DNA of 64,000 nucleotides, taken from assembly GCF_009755605.1 (NCBI RefSeq), contig NZ_WPNZ01000006.1:1-64000 (forward strand), written 5' to 3'. Of this stretch, positions 39,166 to 47,766 are shown piece by piece. The translations under genes were made by a program, and so were the position numbers. Each line of letters begins with the position of its first letter. The first letter of the stretch is position 1. This DNA is from Streptomyces typhae. Its GTDB lineage: Bacteria; Actinomycetota; Actinomycetes; Streptomycetales; Streptomycetaceae. The notes under the pieces are model-generated. The model ran no database searches, was not told where the DNA came from, and saw only the letters and a program-made list of their open reading frames with translations.

Positions 39166-40162
39166 GGGTCTGAGGTCCTTCCGTCTCGCGGATGCGTTTT
39201 TCCGGGTGCGTCAGTGCAGCGGACGCACCCGGAGGTGGTGGGTCCAGCGCCCTCCCCGTCGCGTTGATGCCGGTGGTTATGCGGCTGCGCGGCGAAGTCG
39301 TCAGGGCGACAACGCTACCCCGCCGTACGAGCCAATCGCCAGCCGCGTTCCCAACATCAATTCCCTCGCCCGAGGGGTTGCCACACCAATCGCCTGCGCC
39401 GCACCGGCGAGCCCTCGCCCTTTCCGCGACCCCGACAGGATTTCCTTTCCACATACGGATCGCGTGATTCCTTTTCGCAATCTTCGGCACGCGGATCACG
39501 CGCCACCCTTTGGGGCCGTCAAAGCAAAAATGTTCGCATGGACGACAGGCGGCAAGGGCGGCACACGCAAAAAGGGCGGAGCCCCGGGTTACCACACCCA
39601 GAGCTCCACCCGAAAGGGCCTGGACCCACCAAGGTTCAGACCGACTTCCAGTAAACACCACGGACAGCGAAAAGGTCACACCGCAGTGCTATCGGATGCT
39701 CCCCATCCCCTACTGGCAGGGGTTTCACCGCGCGTCTTCGGGCATGACAGCACGCGCACCGAGACGTTCAGTCTCGTCGACCGATAGGGCCGGTTTGCGC
39801 AGAATGAGCAGATTTTTGATGCGGAATTCTCTGCTCCATTTTCATCACGGAGCGAGAGTGGCGAACAACGATCACGCCGGAGCGGAAGTCGACCACTACG
39901 CATTGGACACCCTGGCCAGTTCATCGTGGCGCGCAGGCGTTCGATCACTACCGGCGCGAGCGACCGGACGCATATATGCAACACATGTACGCCCCCAGAA
40001 AAGACGCCCAAGGAAATTCCCCGCACACAGGAAGCGAAGAAGACACTCATCCGCCGAGCGACTATTCAAGCGGTGACGTTTTTTCTCCTCAATAATTAAT
40101 CGAAAAGGCAACGACATATGAAAGGCGTCTGCGGATGTGCCGCACGCACGGCTGTTCACTGA
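39166..40162. other. AT-rich region without a convincing gene
   Basis: About 1 kb with clearly lower GC than the rest, including TTTTTT and AATAATTAAT runs near 40080-40100. Frames here (for example minus 39676-40050, 124 codons) have codon use unlike the neighbours and no recognisable domain. One well-formed terminator at 39569-39611 implies a minus-strand transcript. A 14-codon frame with upstream AAAAGG starts at 40118 on the plus strand. Confidence 0.5.
39569..39611 (-). terminator. Intrinsic terminator reading on the minus strand
   Basis: Arms at 39596-39611 and 39574-39589 pair over 16 positions if three G-U pairs are allowed, and a run of five U follows on the minus strand. A T-run terminator is unusual among the GC-only hairpins of this window. 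Confidence 0.7.
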
Positions 40163-41076
40163 CGCCGCCTCAGCGGCTTGCCGCGAGGGACGGGTGACAC
40201 CCAGGTGTCCACTGCGTTTCCCCTCGACCACCGCCGGCGGCACGCGAGTCGGAGCCCGTAACGGACCCCGGCCCCGGAAGGCGCTCCAGCACCTCCTCCG
40301 GCCACCCGGAAATGCCTGTGACGTACGCCACTGTTGCGTTCCACGTACGCCACTGCCCTGCTTCGCGTATGTCGCCGCCTTGCTCGCTCCGGCGAGTCGT
40401 CGGCCACTCGCTGGTGTGGACCAAGGCCGTGACATGCCGCGGTCGTTGCGGCCGTCGAGAGCTCCGCCGTCGGGATCTCTGCCGTCGGGAGCTCCGCCGT
40501 CGGGGCTCCGCGCCACCGCTGGATTCGCCGCAGAACTCAAATGGGGCGACTATCGCGCGACTCGCCCGCGCATCGCCTCGCCTGCACATCGCCCGCACAT
40601 CGCCCGCACACGAAAGCGGGCGGGCGTTGCCGCGGCCCGGAAAAGGGACCGATACGACGGAATCGTTTCCCGATATCCGGGCGGTTCGCCGAGCAGGGGC
40701 GCTCTCGACCGGTACCGCGGCCGAGCCCGCACGCGCTACGCCGGAAACAGGACCGCGCCGGTCCCCCGCACACCCCACCCGCCCCTAATCCGCGCAGGTC
40801 ACGTCTCATCAGACCGACGTGGAATATGCCTGTCGGATAGGAGCGGTCCGCAGTACGGTGATAGCAGTCCGTGGTCGATCGGTTGCCGTTAGCGCGGCGG
40901 CCGACCTACCGGCGATCTCTCGGGCCCAGGTTGGGGCCCTCTTCGCCAGCGGCTGCATCCAGCGGGAGCCTGCGCCCGCCCACAGCGCCGCTCAGAAGCC
41001 GCCACGGCCTCCCCTGGCTCCACGTCGTCGCCCTCTTCTCAGCGGTGCGTCTCTCCCCCAGTCCACGGGAGCAGTC
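40163..41076. other. Non-coding stretch with short repeats
   Basis: No frame over these 900 bases shows a recognisable domain. It contains repeated ACGTACGCCACTG (near 40320 and 40342), reiterated CACATCGCCCG near 40585-40610, and a 15-bp tandem array at 40454. A promoter for the STAS gene should lie near its 3' end. Confidence 0.5.
40454..40512. repeat. Four tandem 15-bp repeats
   Basis: Units starting at 40454, 40469, 40484 and 40499 share the core GTCGGGAGCTCCGCC with few changes; the last is partial. Confidence 0.8.
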
Positions 41077-41418
41077 ATGCGCAGCTATTTCGCCGACGAA
41101 CTCCTCCTCATGCTGCCTCTGGCCGACGAGCCAGGCGTACGTCTGTGGGGCGAGGTCCTCAGCCCCCACCGCGGCCCCCTCGCCCTGGCCCTGGCCGACG
41201 AAGCCGCCGACACCGACGACACCGACGAGATCGTCCTCGACCTCACCGAGACCCGGTTCGTGTCCAACAGCGTCCTGGAGATCCTCACCGTCCTCGCCCG
41301 GCGCCTGACCCCGCCCCAGAGCCTGCTCGTGCGCGCCGGCCCCGAACTCGGGCTGCGGGAACGGATATCCGAGCACGGCTGGGACCACATCCAGGGGCTG
41401 CATCTGGTGGAGGTCTGA
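41077..41418 (+). CDS. STAS-like small protein
   Basis: The 113-residue soluble protein resembles a STAS fold: EIVLDLTETRFVSNSVLEIL holds a Ser at the position phosphorylated in anti-sigma antagonists, followed by helix LTVLARRL and strand SLLVRAG. It could tune an anti-sigma kinase or another switch; no partner gene is adjacent. GGGAG lies 6 bases before ATG 41077. It converges on the LAL regulator gene with a 10-base gap. Confidence 0.65.
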   Translation: MRSYFADELLLMLPLADEPGVRLWGEVLSPHRGPLALALADEAADTDDTDEIVLDLTETRFVSNSVLEILTVLARRLTPPQSLLVRAGPELGLRERISEHGWDHIQGLHLVEV

Positions 41419-41428
41419 CGCGGCCGCG

Positions 41429-44410
41429 TCACGGTGGAACGGGCGTCCGGGGCTGGTCTCGGTGGTGCCCCAGGCGGTGCCGGACCTCCTGGCGCGAGGC
41501 CGCCCCGAGCTTGCGCAGCACGTTGGCCACGTGTTCCTCGACGGTACGGCGGGACAGGAACATGGTCCGCGCGATCTCGCGGTTGGTGCGGCCCTCGGCC
41601 AGCCAGGTCGCCACCTCGCGTTCCCGGGGCGAGAGTTCGTTGCCGTAGCCGCGCCGCCCGCGCCGGGAGGGGGTCGCGGTGCCGGTGCCGCGGAGCAGGT
41701 GGCGGCAGCGGGCCGCGTCCACGGGCGCGTCCAGCTTCTCGTAGGTGCGCACCAGAGCGGTGAGCGTGGCGGTGTCGGCGGCGCGCGTCGCCGCCCACTC
41801 GGTGCACCGTGCTGCCCGGTAGGGGAGGTCGAGGGCCCGGAAGCGGACGACCGCGTCCTCGAAGAGGCGGGCCCCGGCGGCGCCGTCCCCGTCGGCATCC
41901 GCGAGCCACGCCCGGCAGGCGGTCAGGGCGGCGTCCGCCAGCGGGGCGTCGAAGCCCGCGATACCCGCCGCCAGTTCGTCGGCGAACGCGTGCGCGTCGT
42001 CGCGGCGCCCGGCGGCCAGGTACGCCTCCACGGCCTGGCAGGCCACCTCGCCCGCCCACACCCACAGGCCCTTGCGGCGCAGCAGCGCCGCGCCCCGGTC
42101 GGCGTACGCACAGGCCGCCGCGGTGTCGTCACGGTGGAGCAGCAGCGCGATCGTGCCGCCGGTGGCGGCGACGGCGACCGGGACGACGGCCGACTCGGGC
42201 TGGTCCATGCGGGTGTCCCGGAAGGCCGCCTCGGCGCCGTCCCAGTCGCCGCGCGCGGTGGCCAGCCAGCCCTTGACCAGGTGGAGTTCACTGGTGACCG
42301 GCAGCAGGTGTGCATAGGTGCGGGCGAGCCGGTCGGCGCGTTCCGCGAGGCCGTCCCAGGCACCGGAGTACCAGTCGAGGCGCACGCGGGTGGCCTCAGC
42401 GGTCCCCGCGATGTAGGACGCGCCGGCCCGCCCCGCCAGGCTCAGACCGCTGTGCAGGAAGTCCCGGGCCCGCCCGTAGTGCCCGGTCCAGGAACAGCCG
42501 TCGGCCAGATTGGAGTACACCCGGGCCAGGTCGTGCAACGCACCGGCGGCCTCCGCCTCGGACACCGAGGGCAGCAGACGGAGGCGCTCAGCCGCGCCCG
42601 GTGAGCCGGAGATCGTCCGGGCGCAGAGGGTGTTGGCGAGCAGCGCGGTGCGCAGCGAGCCCTGCGCCAGGGTGTCCACGGCCGCCTCCACCCGCTCGAG
42701 CCACATCAGGTCGGTGGTGAACGGGACGGTGCCCATGCACGGCACGGCCAGCACGGACATGCCGCGCAGCCGGCGTTCGGGCCGGCTGTGCAGCGCTTCG
42801 ACGGCCAGCTCGATCTCGGCCCGGCCGCGGTCCAAGGCGCCGGTCTCCCGGATCAGCAGCAGCCCCAGCCACAGATGCATCTCGGCACGCACCTCGTCGG
42901 TGAGCCGGGCATCGCGGGACAACTGCTCGATCCGGTCGGTGACCTCCCGGTGGTGCAGGCCGATCAGCGCGCACTCGCACAGCTTGAGCGCGAGCCGGTT
43001 GACGTCCTCGGCCCGGACCGTCGGCTCGGCCACCGCGGCGCGCAGCAGTTCCATCGCGGTGGAGGTGTCGTTGGCGCGCACCGCCGCGTCGGCGGCCTCC
43101 TCGCTGTAGCGGAGCCAGTCCTCGGTCAGTCCCGCCCGCCGGGAGTGCGCGGCCAGCCGCACCAGCGGCCGCGGGGTGAGCCGGGCCAGCTCGTGGACGG
43201 CACGCAGGTGCAGCTCCTGGCGGCGGGGTCCGGGCAGCGTGTCGTACACCGCGCGCTGTGCGAGCGCGTGCCGGAAGCCGTAGGCGTTCTCGGCCGCCTC
43301 CACCAGTACGGCCCGCTCCAGCAGGGTGGCGACCTGCGCCCGCCCGTGGTCCGCCCCGGCGACCGCGCCGAGCAGTTCGACGGTGGCCGGCACGCCGAGC
43401 ACCGCCGACGCCTCGGCAACGGCACGGGTGTCGCCGGGCAGCGCGTGCATGCGCTCGGCCATCGCCTCGCGCAGCAGTACGGGCACCCGTACGTCGTCCA
43501 GGAGCCTGCGCGCCGTCGTCCCGTCGGTGCGCAGCCGTCCCCGCAGGGCGCGCAGCGCGCAGGTGATCTCCTCCACGACGAACGGGATGCCGGCGGTGCG
43601 CTCCCGCACCGTCTCGGCGAACCCGGCCTCCACCGGACGGCCCAGGATCCCCTCGACCAGGCCGCGCACCCCGGCCGCGTCGAGGGGCGCGAGCGACAGA
43701 TGCACCCCGGTGGTGCCCGGCGGCGGGCGGAACGTGCGGCCCAGCGGGGCGTCGCCCGGCAGGTCCTCGCGACGGTAGGTCATGACCAGCGACAGGCCGG
43801 GCGGCGGATCGGTCATCACGAAGCGCAGCAGCTGGCGGCTGCCCTCGTCCGCCCAGTGCACGTCCTCGATCACCAGCACCGTCGGCCCCAGTGCCGCCAG
43901 CAGGTCGCGGACGGCGCGGAAGACCTGGTGCCGTTCGGCGGCGGCGTCCCCCGGCCCCGGCGGGGCGGGCGGCAGCGCGTCGGCCAGCTCGGGCAGATGG
44001 CGGCGCAGCACCCCGGTGACCGGGCCGAGGCGCCCCCGCACCCGCTCCACCTGCTGCGCGCACAGGCGCAGGCACTCCAGGACGACGCCGTACGGGAAGG
44101 GGTCGCCCAGCGGCTGGCAGTACGCGACCGCGGTCCACGGAGGGTCGCCGCGCGGGCCGTCGTCCGGCTCGTCGACCAGCTCGGCGACCATCTCGGCGAC
44201 CAGCCGGGTCTTGCCGACGCCCGCCTCGCCCTCGACGAACGCCACGGACGGGGCGGCGGCCACGGTGGCGGTCAGGGTCTCCAGTTCGCGGGAGCGGCCG
44301 ATCAGTACCGGTGAGGTGGTGCGCGGCAGCGGTGCGGAGGTCCGCGCCGGGGTGGCCGAGGCGTGGGCAGGGGCGGGGGCGGTCCTGGCCGACTGGGTAC
44401 CGCGCGTCAT
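41429..44410 (-). CDS. LAL-family (large ATP-binding LuxR) transcriptional regulator
   Basis: The 993-residue protein starts with an AAA/NTPase domain: Walker A EGEAGVGKTRLVAEM, Walker B TVLVIEDVHWADEGS. A long helical TPR-like middle follows, then a C-terminal LuxR HTH (LSPREREVATWLAEGRTNRE, FLSRRTVEEHVANVLRKLG). LAL regulators such as MalT and PikD bind a small ligand and ATP to activate pathway genes. ATG 44410 has GGGAG about 7 bases upstream; the open frame to 45790 is antisense to a protease gene. Two secreted protease genes are divergent and are plausible targets. Confidence 0.93.
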   Translation of the reverse strand: MTRGTQSARTAPAPAHASATPARTSAPLPRTTSPVLIGRSRELETLTATVAAAPSVAFVEGEAGVGKTRLVAEMVAELVDEPDDGPRGDPPWTAVAYCQPLGDPFPYGVVLECLRLCAQQVERVRGRLGPVTGVLRRHLPELADALPPAPPGPGDAAAERHQVFRAVRDLLAALGPTVLVIEDVHWADEGSRQLLRFVMTDPPPGLSLVMTYRREDLPGDAPLGRTFRPPPGTTGVHLSLAPLDAAGVRGLVEGILGRPVEAGFAETVRERTAGIPFVVEEITCALRALRGRLRTDGTTARRLLDDVRVPVLLREAMAERMHALPGDTRAVAEASAVLGVPATVELLGAVAGADHGRAQVATLLERAVLVEAAENAYGFRHALAQRAVYDTLPGPRRQELHLRAVHELARLTPRPLVRLAAHSRRAGLTEDWLRYSEEAADAAVRANDTSTAMELLRAAVAEPTVRAEDVNRLALKLCECALIGLHHREVTDRIEQLSRDARLTDEVRAEMHLWLGLLLIRETGALDRGRAEIELAVEALHSRPERRLRGMSVLAVPCMGTVPFTTDLMWLERVEAAVDTLAQGSLRTALLANTLCARTISGSPGAAERLRLLPSVSEAEAAGALHDLARVYSNLADGCSWTGHYGRARDFLHSGLSLAGRAGASYIAGTAEATRVRLDWYSGAWDGLAERADRLARTYAHLLPVTSELHLVKGWLATARGDWDGAEAAFRDTRMDQPESAVVPVAVAATGGTIALLLHRDDTAAACAYADRGAALLRRKGLWVWAGEVACQAVEAYLAAGRRDDAHAFADELAAGIAGFDAPLADAALTACRAWLADADGDGAAGARLFEDAVVRFRALDLPYRAARCTEWAATRAADTATLTALVRTYEKLDAPVDAARCRHLLRGTGTATPSRRGRRGYGNELSPREREVATWLAEGRTNREIARTMFLSRRTVEEHVANVLRKLGAASRQEVRHRLGHHRDQPRTPVPP

Positions 44411-44499
44411 CGCTCTGCTCCCGCTGAGGTGCCCGGCATGGCCGTCGACTGCTGGCTGAGGTGTCCCGGGGTTCCCCCCCGGGGGGGCGAGGGTGCCGG

Positions 44500-44571
44500 G
44501 TGGTCGAGAGGTTCCGGGTGGTCGGGGCGCCCCGCGTGGTCGGGGTGTCCCGAGTGGTTGAGGTGTCCCGA
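44500..44571. repeat. Four tandem 18-bp repeats between the LAL and protease genes
   Basis: Units start at 44500, 44518, 44536 and 44554; each begins GTGGT and ends near CCCGA. They lie in the divergent promoter region, 90-160 bases upstream of the LAL start and 200 bases before the protease. Confidence 0.75.
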
Positions 44572-44770
44572 GGATAGGCACCGCCGCGGCTTTCCGGAAG
44601 CCCGCGCTTCGCATAAATCCCGTACCCCTACGGGGAGTTGCCACGGTTGTTCGGGGGTGATCGCAGGACGGATCGTTGCCCCCCGAGTGGCCCTCCGTTC
44701 CCTTCCCCCCACCCGACGGCCACTTCTCGGGTCCGGTTCCGCCGGGCACCGAGCGGGAGACGGAGCAGTC

Positions 44771-46048
44771 ATGCGGAACAGATCTCTGAGCGCGAGCCGG
44801 TACGCCCTCGCGGCGGCCTGCTGTGTCGCCGCCCTGACCATCGGTACCGTGACCACCGGTGGCGTGGCCACCGCCGACGACGACCACCGGCGCCCCGACG
44901 GCCGGGCCGGGGCCCGCGTCGTGCAGGCCGACAGGCCGGTCGCCGGGCAGTACGTCGTCGCGCTGAAGGACGACGCCCCCAAGGCCGCCCGCGGTCAGGC
45001 CGAGGCACTGGCCGACCGCTACGGCGCCGAGGTCACCAGGACGTTCTCGGCCACCTTCAACGGATTCGCGGTCCGCGGCGCGGATGAGCGGGAGGCCGCC
45101 CGGCTGGCGGCCGATCCGTCCGTGGCGGCGGTGTACGAGGACGGCACCACCCGGGCCGCGGGCGAGCAGCCCAACCCGCCCTCCTGGGGCCTCGACCAGG
45201 TCGACCAGCGCACCACCGCCCTCGACAAGAAGTACACCTATCCGAACACCGCCGACTCCCTCACCACCTACGTCGTCGACTCCGGGGTGAACAAGAACCA
45301 CAGCGAGTTCGAGGGCCGGGCACAGTACGGCTACGACTTCGTGGACAACGACGCCGACGCCAGTGACTGCTACTGGCACGGCACCCACGTCAGCGGCACC
45401 ATCGCCGGCAGGACCGTGGGCGTCGCGAAGAAGTCCAGGATCGTCGCGGTCCGGTCCTTGGGCTGCAACGGCTCCGGGCCCGACTCGGCCACCGTCAGCG
45501 CCCTCGAGTGGGTCGCCACCCACGGCAAGGCCCCGGCAGTGGTCAACATGAGCCTCGGCATGGACACCGTCGGCGTGGGCGACCAGCAGGTCAAGGCCCT
45601 GACCGCCAAGGGCTTCACGGTCGTGGTCTCGGCGGGCAACAGCGGGACCGACGCCTGCGGTGTCAGCCCGGCCCGGGTACCGGAGGCGATCACCGTCGGC
45701 TGGATCGACAAGGGCGGCAGCCGCAAGGGCAACTACGGCAGGTGCCTGGACCTGTTCGCACCGGGCGGCAACATCCACTCCGCCGACCACACCGGCCGCT
45801 ACCGCACCGGCAGCGGCACCTCGATGGCCTCACCGCACGTCGCCGGGGCGGCGGCCCTGTATCTGGAGGCCCACAGGAGCGCCACACCGCAGCAGGTGCG
45901 GGACGCACTCGTCGGCGCCGCCACGCCGAACCTCGTCACCAGCCCCGGCACCGGCTCCCCGAACAAGCTCCTGTACACCGGCTCCCTCGGCGGCGGCCCG
46001 CAGCAGGTCTCCGGAACGAGGGCCGACGACGAGGAAGCGGCCGGCTGA
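44771..46048 (+). CDS. Secreted subtilisin-like serine protease (S8)
   Basis: The 425-residue pre-proenzyme has a Sec signal (hydrophobic core ALAAACCVAALTIGTV), an I9-type inhibitor propeptide (GQYVVALKDDAP, FSATFNGFAVRG), and the S8 catalytic domain: Asp in TYVVDSGVNKNH, His in WHGTHVSGTIAG, oxyanion Asn in VSAGNSGTDAC and Ser in GTSMASPHVAG. It should be exported and self-matured to degrade extracellular protein. The layout matches Streptomyces alkaline serine proteases. The ribosome-binding site is GGAG. The trypsin-like gene follows at 53 bases and is probably co-transcribed. Confidence 0.95.
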   Translation: MRNRSLSASRYALAAACCVAALTIGTVTTGGVATADDDHRRPDGRAGARVVQADRPVAGQYVVALKDDAPKAARGQAEALADRYGAEVTRTFSATFNGFAVRGADEREAARLAADPSVAAVYEDGTTRAAGEQPNPPSWGLDQVDQRTTALDKKYTYPNTADSLTTYVVDSGVNKNHSEFEGRAQYGYDFVDNDADASDCYWHGTHVSGTIAGRTVGVAKKSRIVAVRSLGCNGSGPDSATVSALEWVATHGKAPAVVNMSLGMDTVGVGDQQVKALTAKGFTVVVSAGNSGTDACGVSPARVPEAITVGWIDKGGSRKGNYGRCLDLFAPGGNIHSADHTGRYRTGSGTSMASPHVAGAAALYLEAHRSATPQQVRDALVGAATPNLVTSPGTGSPNKLLYTGSLGGGPQQVSGTRADDEEAAG

Positions 46049-46101
46049 TCCATCGCCGCCCGCCCCCGTCCCCCGTCCCCGACCTCTGCGAGGAATCGAC
46101 C

Positions 46102-47571
46102 ATGAGAGCACGACACCTGATAGGAACCCTGGTCTGCGCGCTGGCGGTGGCCGTCGCACCGGCCGCCGTGCCGGCGGCGGCGGACCCCGCCCCCGTACCG
46201 GCACCGGCCACCGCGGCCACCCCCACCGACCAGCTGCGTCCGGGCCGCGGCTCCGACCCCCGGATGGTGGGCGGGGAGCGCACCACGGTCCGGGAGAACC
46301 CGTCCGTCATCACCGGCCTGCGGGTGGGCGGCGGCGGACCGCAGGGCGCCTCCTGCACCGCCTCGGTCGTCGGCAAGCGCACGATCCTCACCGCCGCGCA
46401 CTGCATGATCGACGCGACCGGCGACAAGAGCTACCTGTACGGCGACGACGACCTCAACTCCCCCGGTGACGAGAGTTTCCGTACCGAGGTCACCTCGTAC
46501 AAGGCACATCCGAAGTACTCCGGAGCCAACGGCTGGCGGCAGGGGTACGACGTCGCCGTGGTCACCACCGCGGACGACATCCCGGTACCCGAGAGCCAGT
46601 GGGCGAAGGTCGCCGGTTCCGCCGACGCCGCGCTCACCGAGCCCGGCAGGTCGGGGACGGCACTCGGCTACGGCAAGGTGGCCGCGGGCGGCTCCTCGGG
46701 AGTGCTGTACAAGGCCACGATGCCGGTCAACGACGCCGGTCGCTGCCAGGTGTTCGACATCAAGGTCAACCCCGACGTGATGGTCTGCGCGGGCTACGAC
46801 GACGGCCGCACCGGGACCTGTTCGGGGGACAGCGGCGGACCGTTCACCGTGGACGGCGTCGTGGTGGGCGTGGTCTCGTGGGGGTCGAGCAAGTGCGACC
46901 GCTACAGCATCATGGCGCGGCTGACCAACGAGATGGGCGACTGGGCCAAGGCGCAGATCGACGGCCGGCCGGGGGACGGGAAGTTCGCCGTGGAGCTGAG
47001 CCCGTCCAGCGGGCGCGTCACCCCCGGCAAGCATGTGTCCACCACGCTGACCAGCAAGGCCGGGGACGCGGGCGCGGAGAGGATCGATCTGTCGGCCACC
47101 GGGCTTCCCACCGGTGCGAGCGCGGTGTTCCAGCCCCCGTCCCTCCAGTCCGGCGGCACGTCGAAGGTCACCTTCCAGACCTCGGCACAGACGCCTGCCG
47201 GTAGCCACACCGTCACCGTCCACGCCAAGGGCGACTCCGGCACCAGGTCCGCGACCTACACCCTCACGGTGGGCGACGCGGGCGGCGCCGAAGGGCCCCG
47301 GCCCACGGTCTCGCCCTCTTCGAGCACCGTCAGCGGAGGCCGGTATGTCAACGCCGACGTCACGGTGGCCGGCGGGCAGGGCGTCAGCAAGCTCAGCGCC
47401 ACCGGGCTGCCGTCGGCGCCGACGTTCTCCCCGCGGTCGGTCCCGGCCGGCGGCACCTCGCGGATGACCGTCATGGCCCCCTACCAGGCGGGCACCTACA
47501 AGATCACCGTGACCGCCACCGACACGGCGGGCAGGACCGGCAGCGCGGACTACGCCCTGACCGTGCGCTGA
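46102..47571 (+). CDS. Secreted trypsin-like serine protease (S1) with C-terminal Ig-like repeats
   Basis: The 489-residue protein has a signal peptide (LIGTLVCALAVAVAPAAV, AAADP cleavage region) and a chymotrypsin-fold domain starting MVGGERTT: His in LTAAHCMID, Asp in GYDVAVVTT, Ser in CSGDSGGPFTV. After about residue 295 come two Ig-like modules of about 90 residues (FAVELSPSSGRVTPGKH..., PTVSPSSSTVSGGRY...), perhaps for substrate or wall binding. It follows the subtilisin gene and is closed by a hairpin. GAGGAA lies 6 bases before the ATG. Confidence 0.93.
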   Translation: MRARHLIGTLVCALAVAVAPAAVPAAADPAPVPAPATAATPTDQLRPGRGSDPRMVGGERTTVRENPSVITGLRVGGGGPQGASCTASVVGKRTILTAAHCMIDATGDKSYLYGDDDLNSPGDESFRTEVTSYKAHPKYSGANGWRQGYDVAVVTTADDIPVPESQWAKVAGSADAALTEPGRSGTALGYGKVAAGGSSGVLYKATMPVNDAGRCQVFDIKVNPDVMVCAGYDDGRTGTCSGDSGGPFTVDGVVVGVVSWGSSKCDRYSIMARLTNEMGDWAKAQIDGRPGDGKFAVELSPSSGRVTPGKHVSTTLTSKAGDAGAERIDLSATGLPTGASAVFQPPSLQSGGTSKVTFQTSAQTPAGSHTVTVHAKGDSGTRSATYTLTVGDAGGAEGPRPTVSPSSSTVSGGRYVNADVTVAGGQGVSKLSATGLPSAPTFSPRSVPAGGTSRMTVMAPYQAGTYKITVTATDTAGRTGSADYALTVR

Positions 47572-47595
47572 CCGGCTGATCCACCGCCTCGCGCG

Positions 47596-47625
47596 GGGCC
47601 CGCGAACGACTTCGTTCGCGGGCCC
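47596..47625. terminator. Terminator after the protease pair
   Basis: Perfect 13-bp arms (47596-47608 and 47613-47625) with a 4-nt loop lie 24 bases past the protease stop, between convergent genes. Confidence 0.8.
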
Positions 47626-47698
47626 TCCGCGCGCGTCGCGTCCCGCGGCGCCGCGGGCCCGGGGGGGGGCGATCGGGCCCGCAGGAGGTTCCAGCAGA

Positions 47699-47746
47699 CC
47701 AGCAGACGCCCCTCACCCGGCCCCAGCAGACGCCTCTCACCCGGCC
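47699..47746. repeat. 24-bp tandem duplication past a gene end
   Basis: 47699-47722 and 47723-47746 differ at one base. They lie 20 bases downstream of the stop of the minus-strand LLM gene. Confidence 0.85.
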
Positions 47747-47766
47747 TTCGTCTCGCATGCCAGGTG

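Noticed and set aside
39676..40050. 124-codon minus-strand gene
   Set aside because: Codon use is unlike the rest, there is no domain and no clear ribosome-binding site; it is only mentioned within the AT-rich region.
44411..45790. Extension of the LAL regulator
   Set aside because: It is antisense to the subtilisin gene, which has a complete signal peptide and catalytic triad; ATG 44410 has its own ribosome-binding site.
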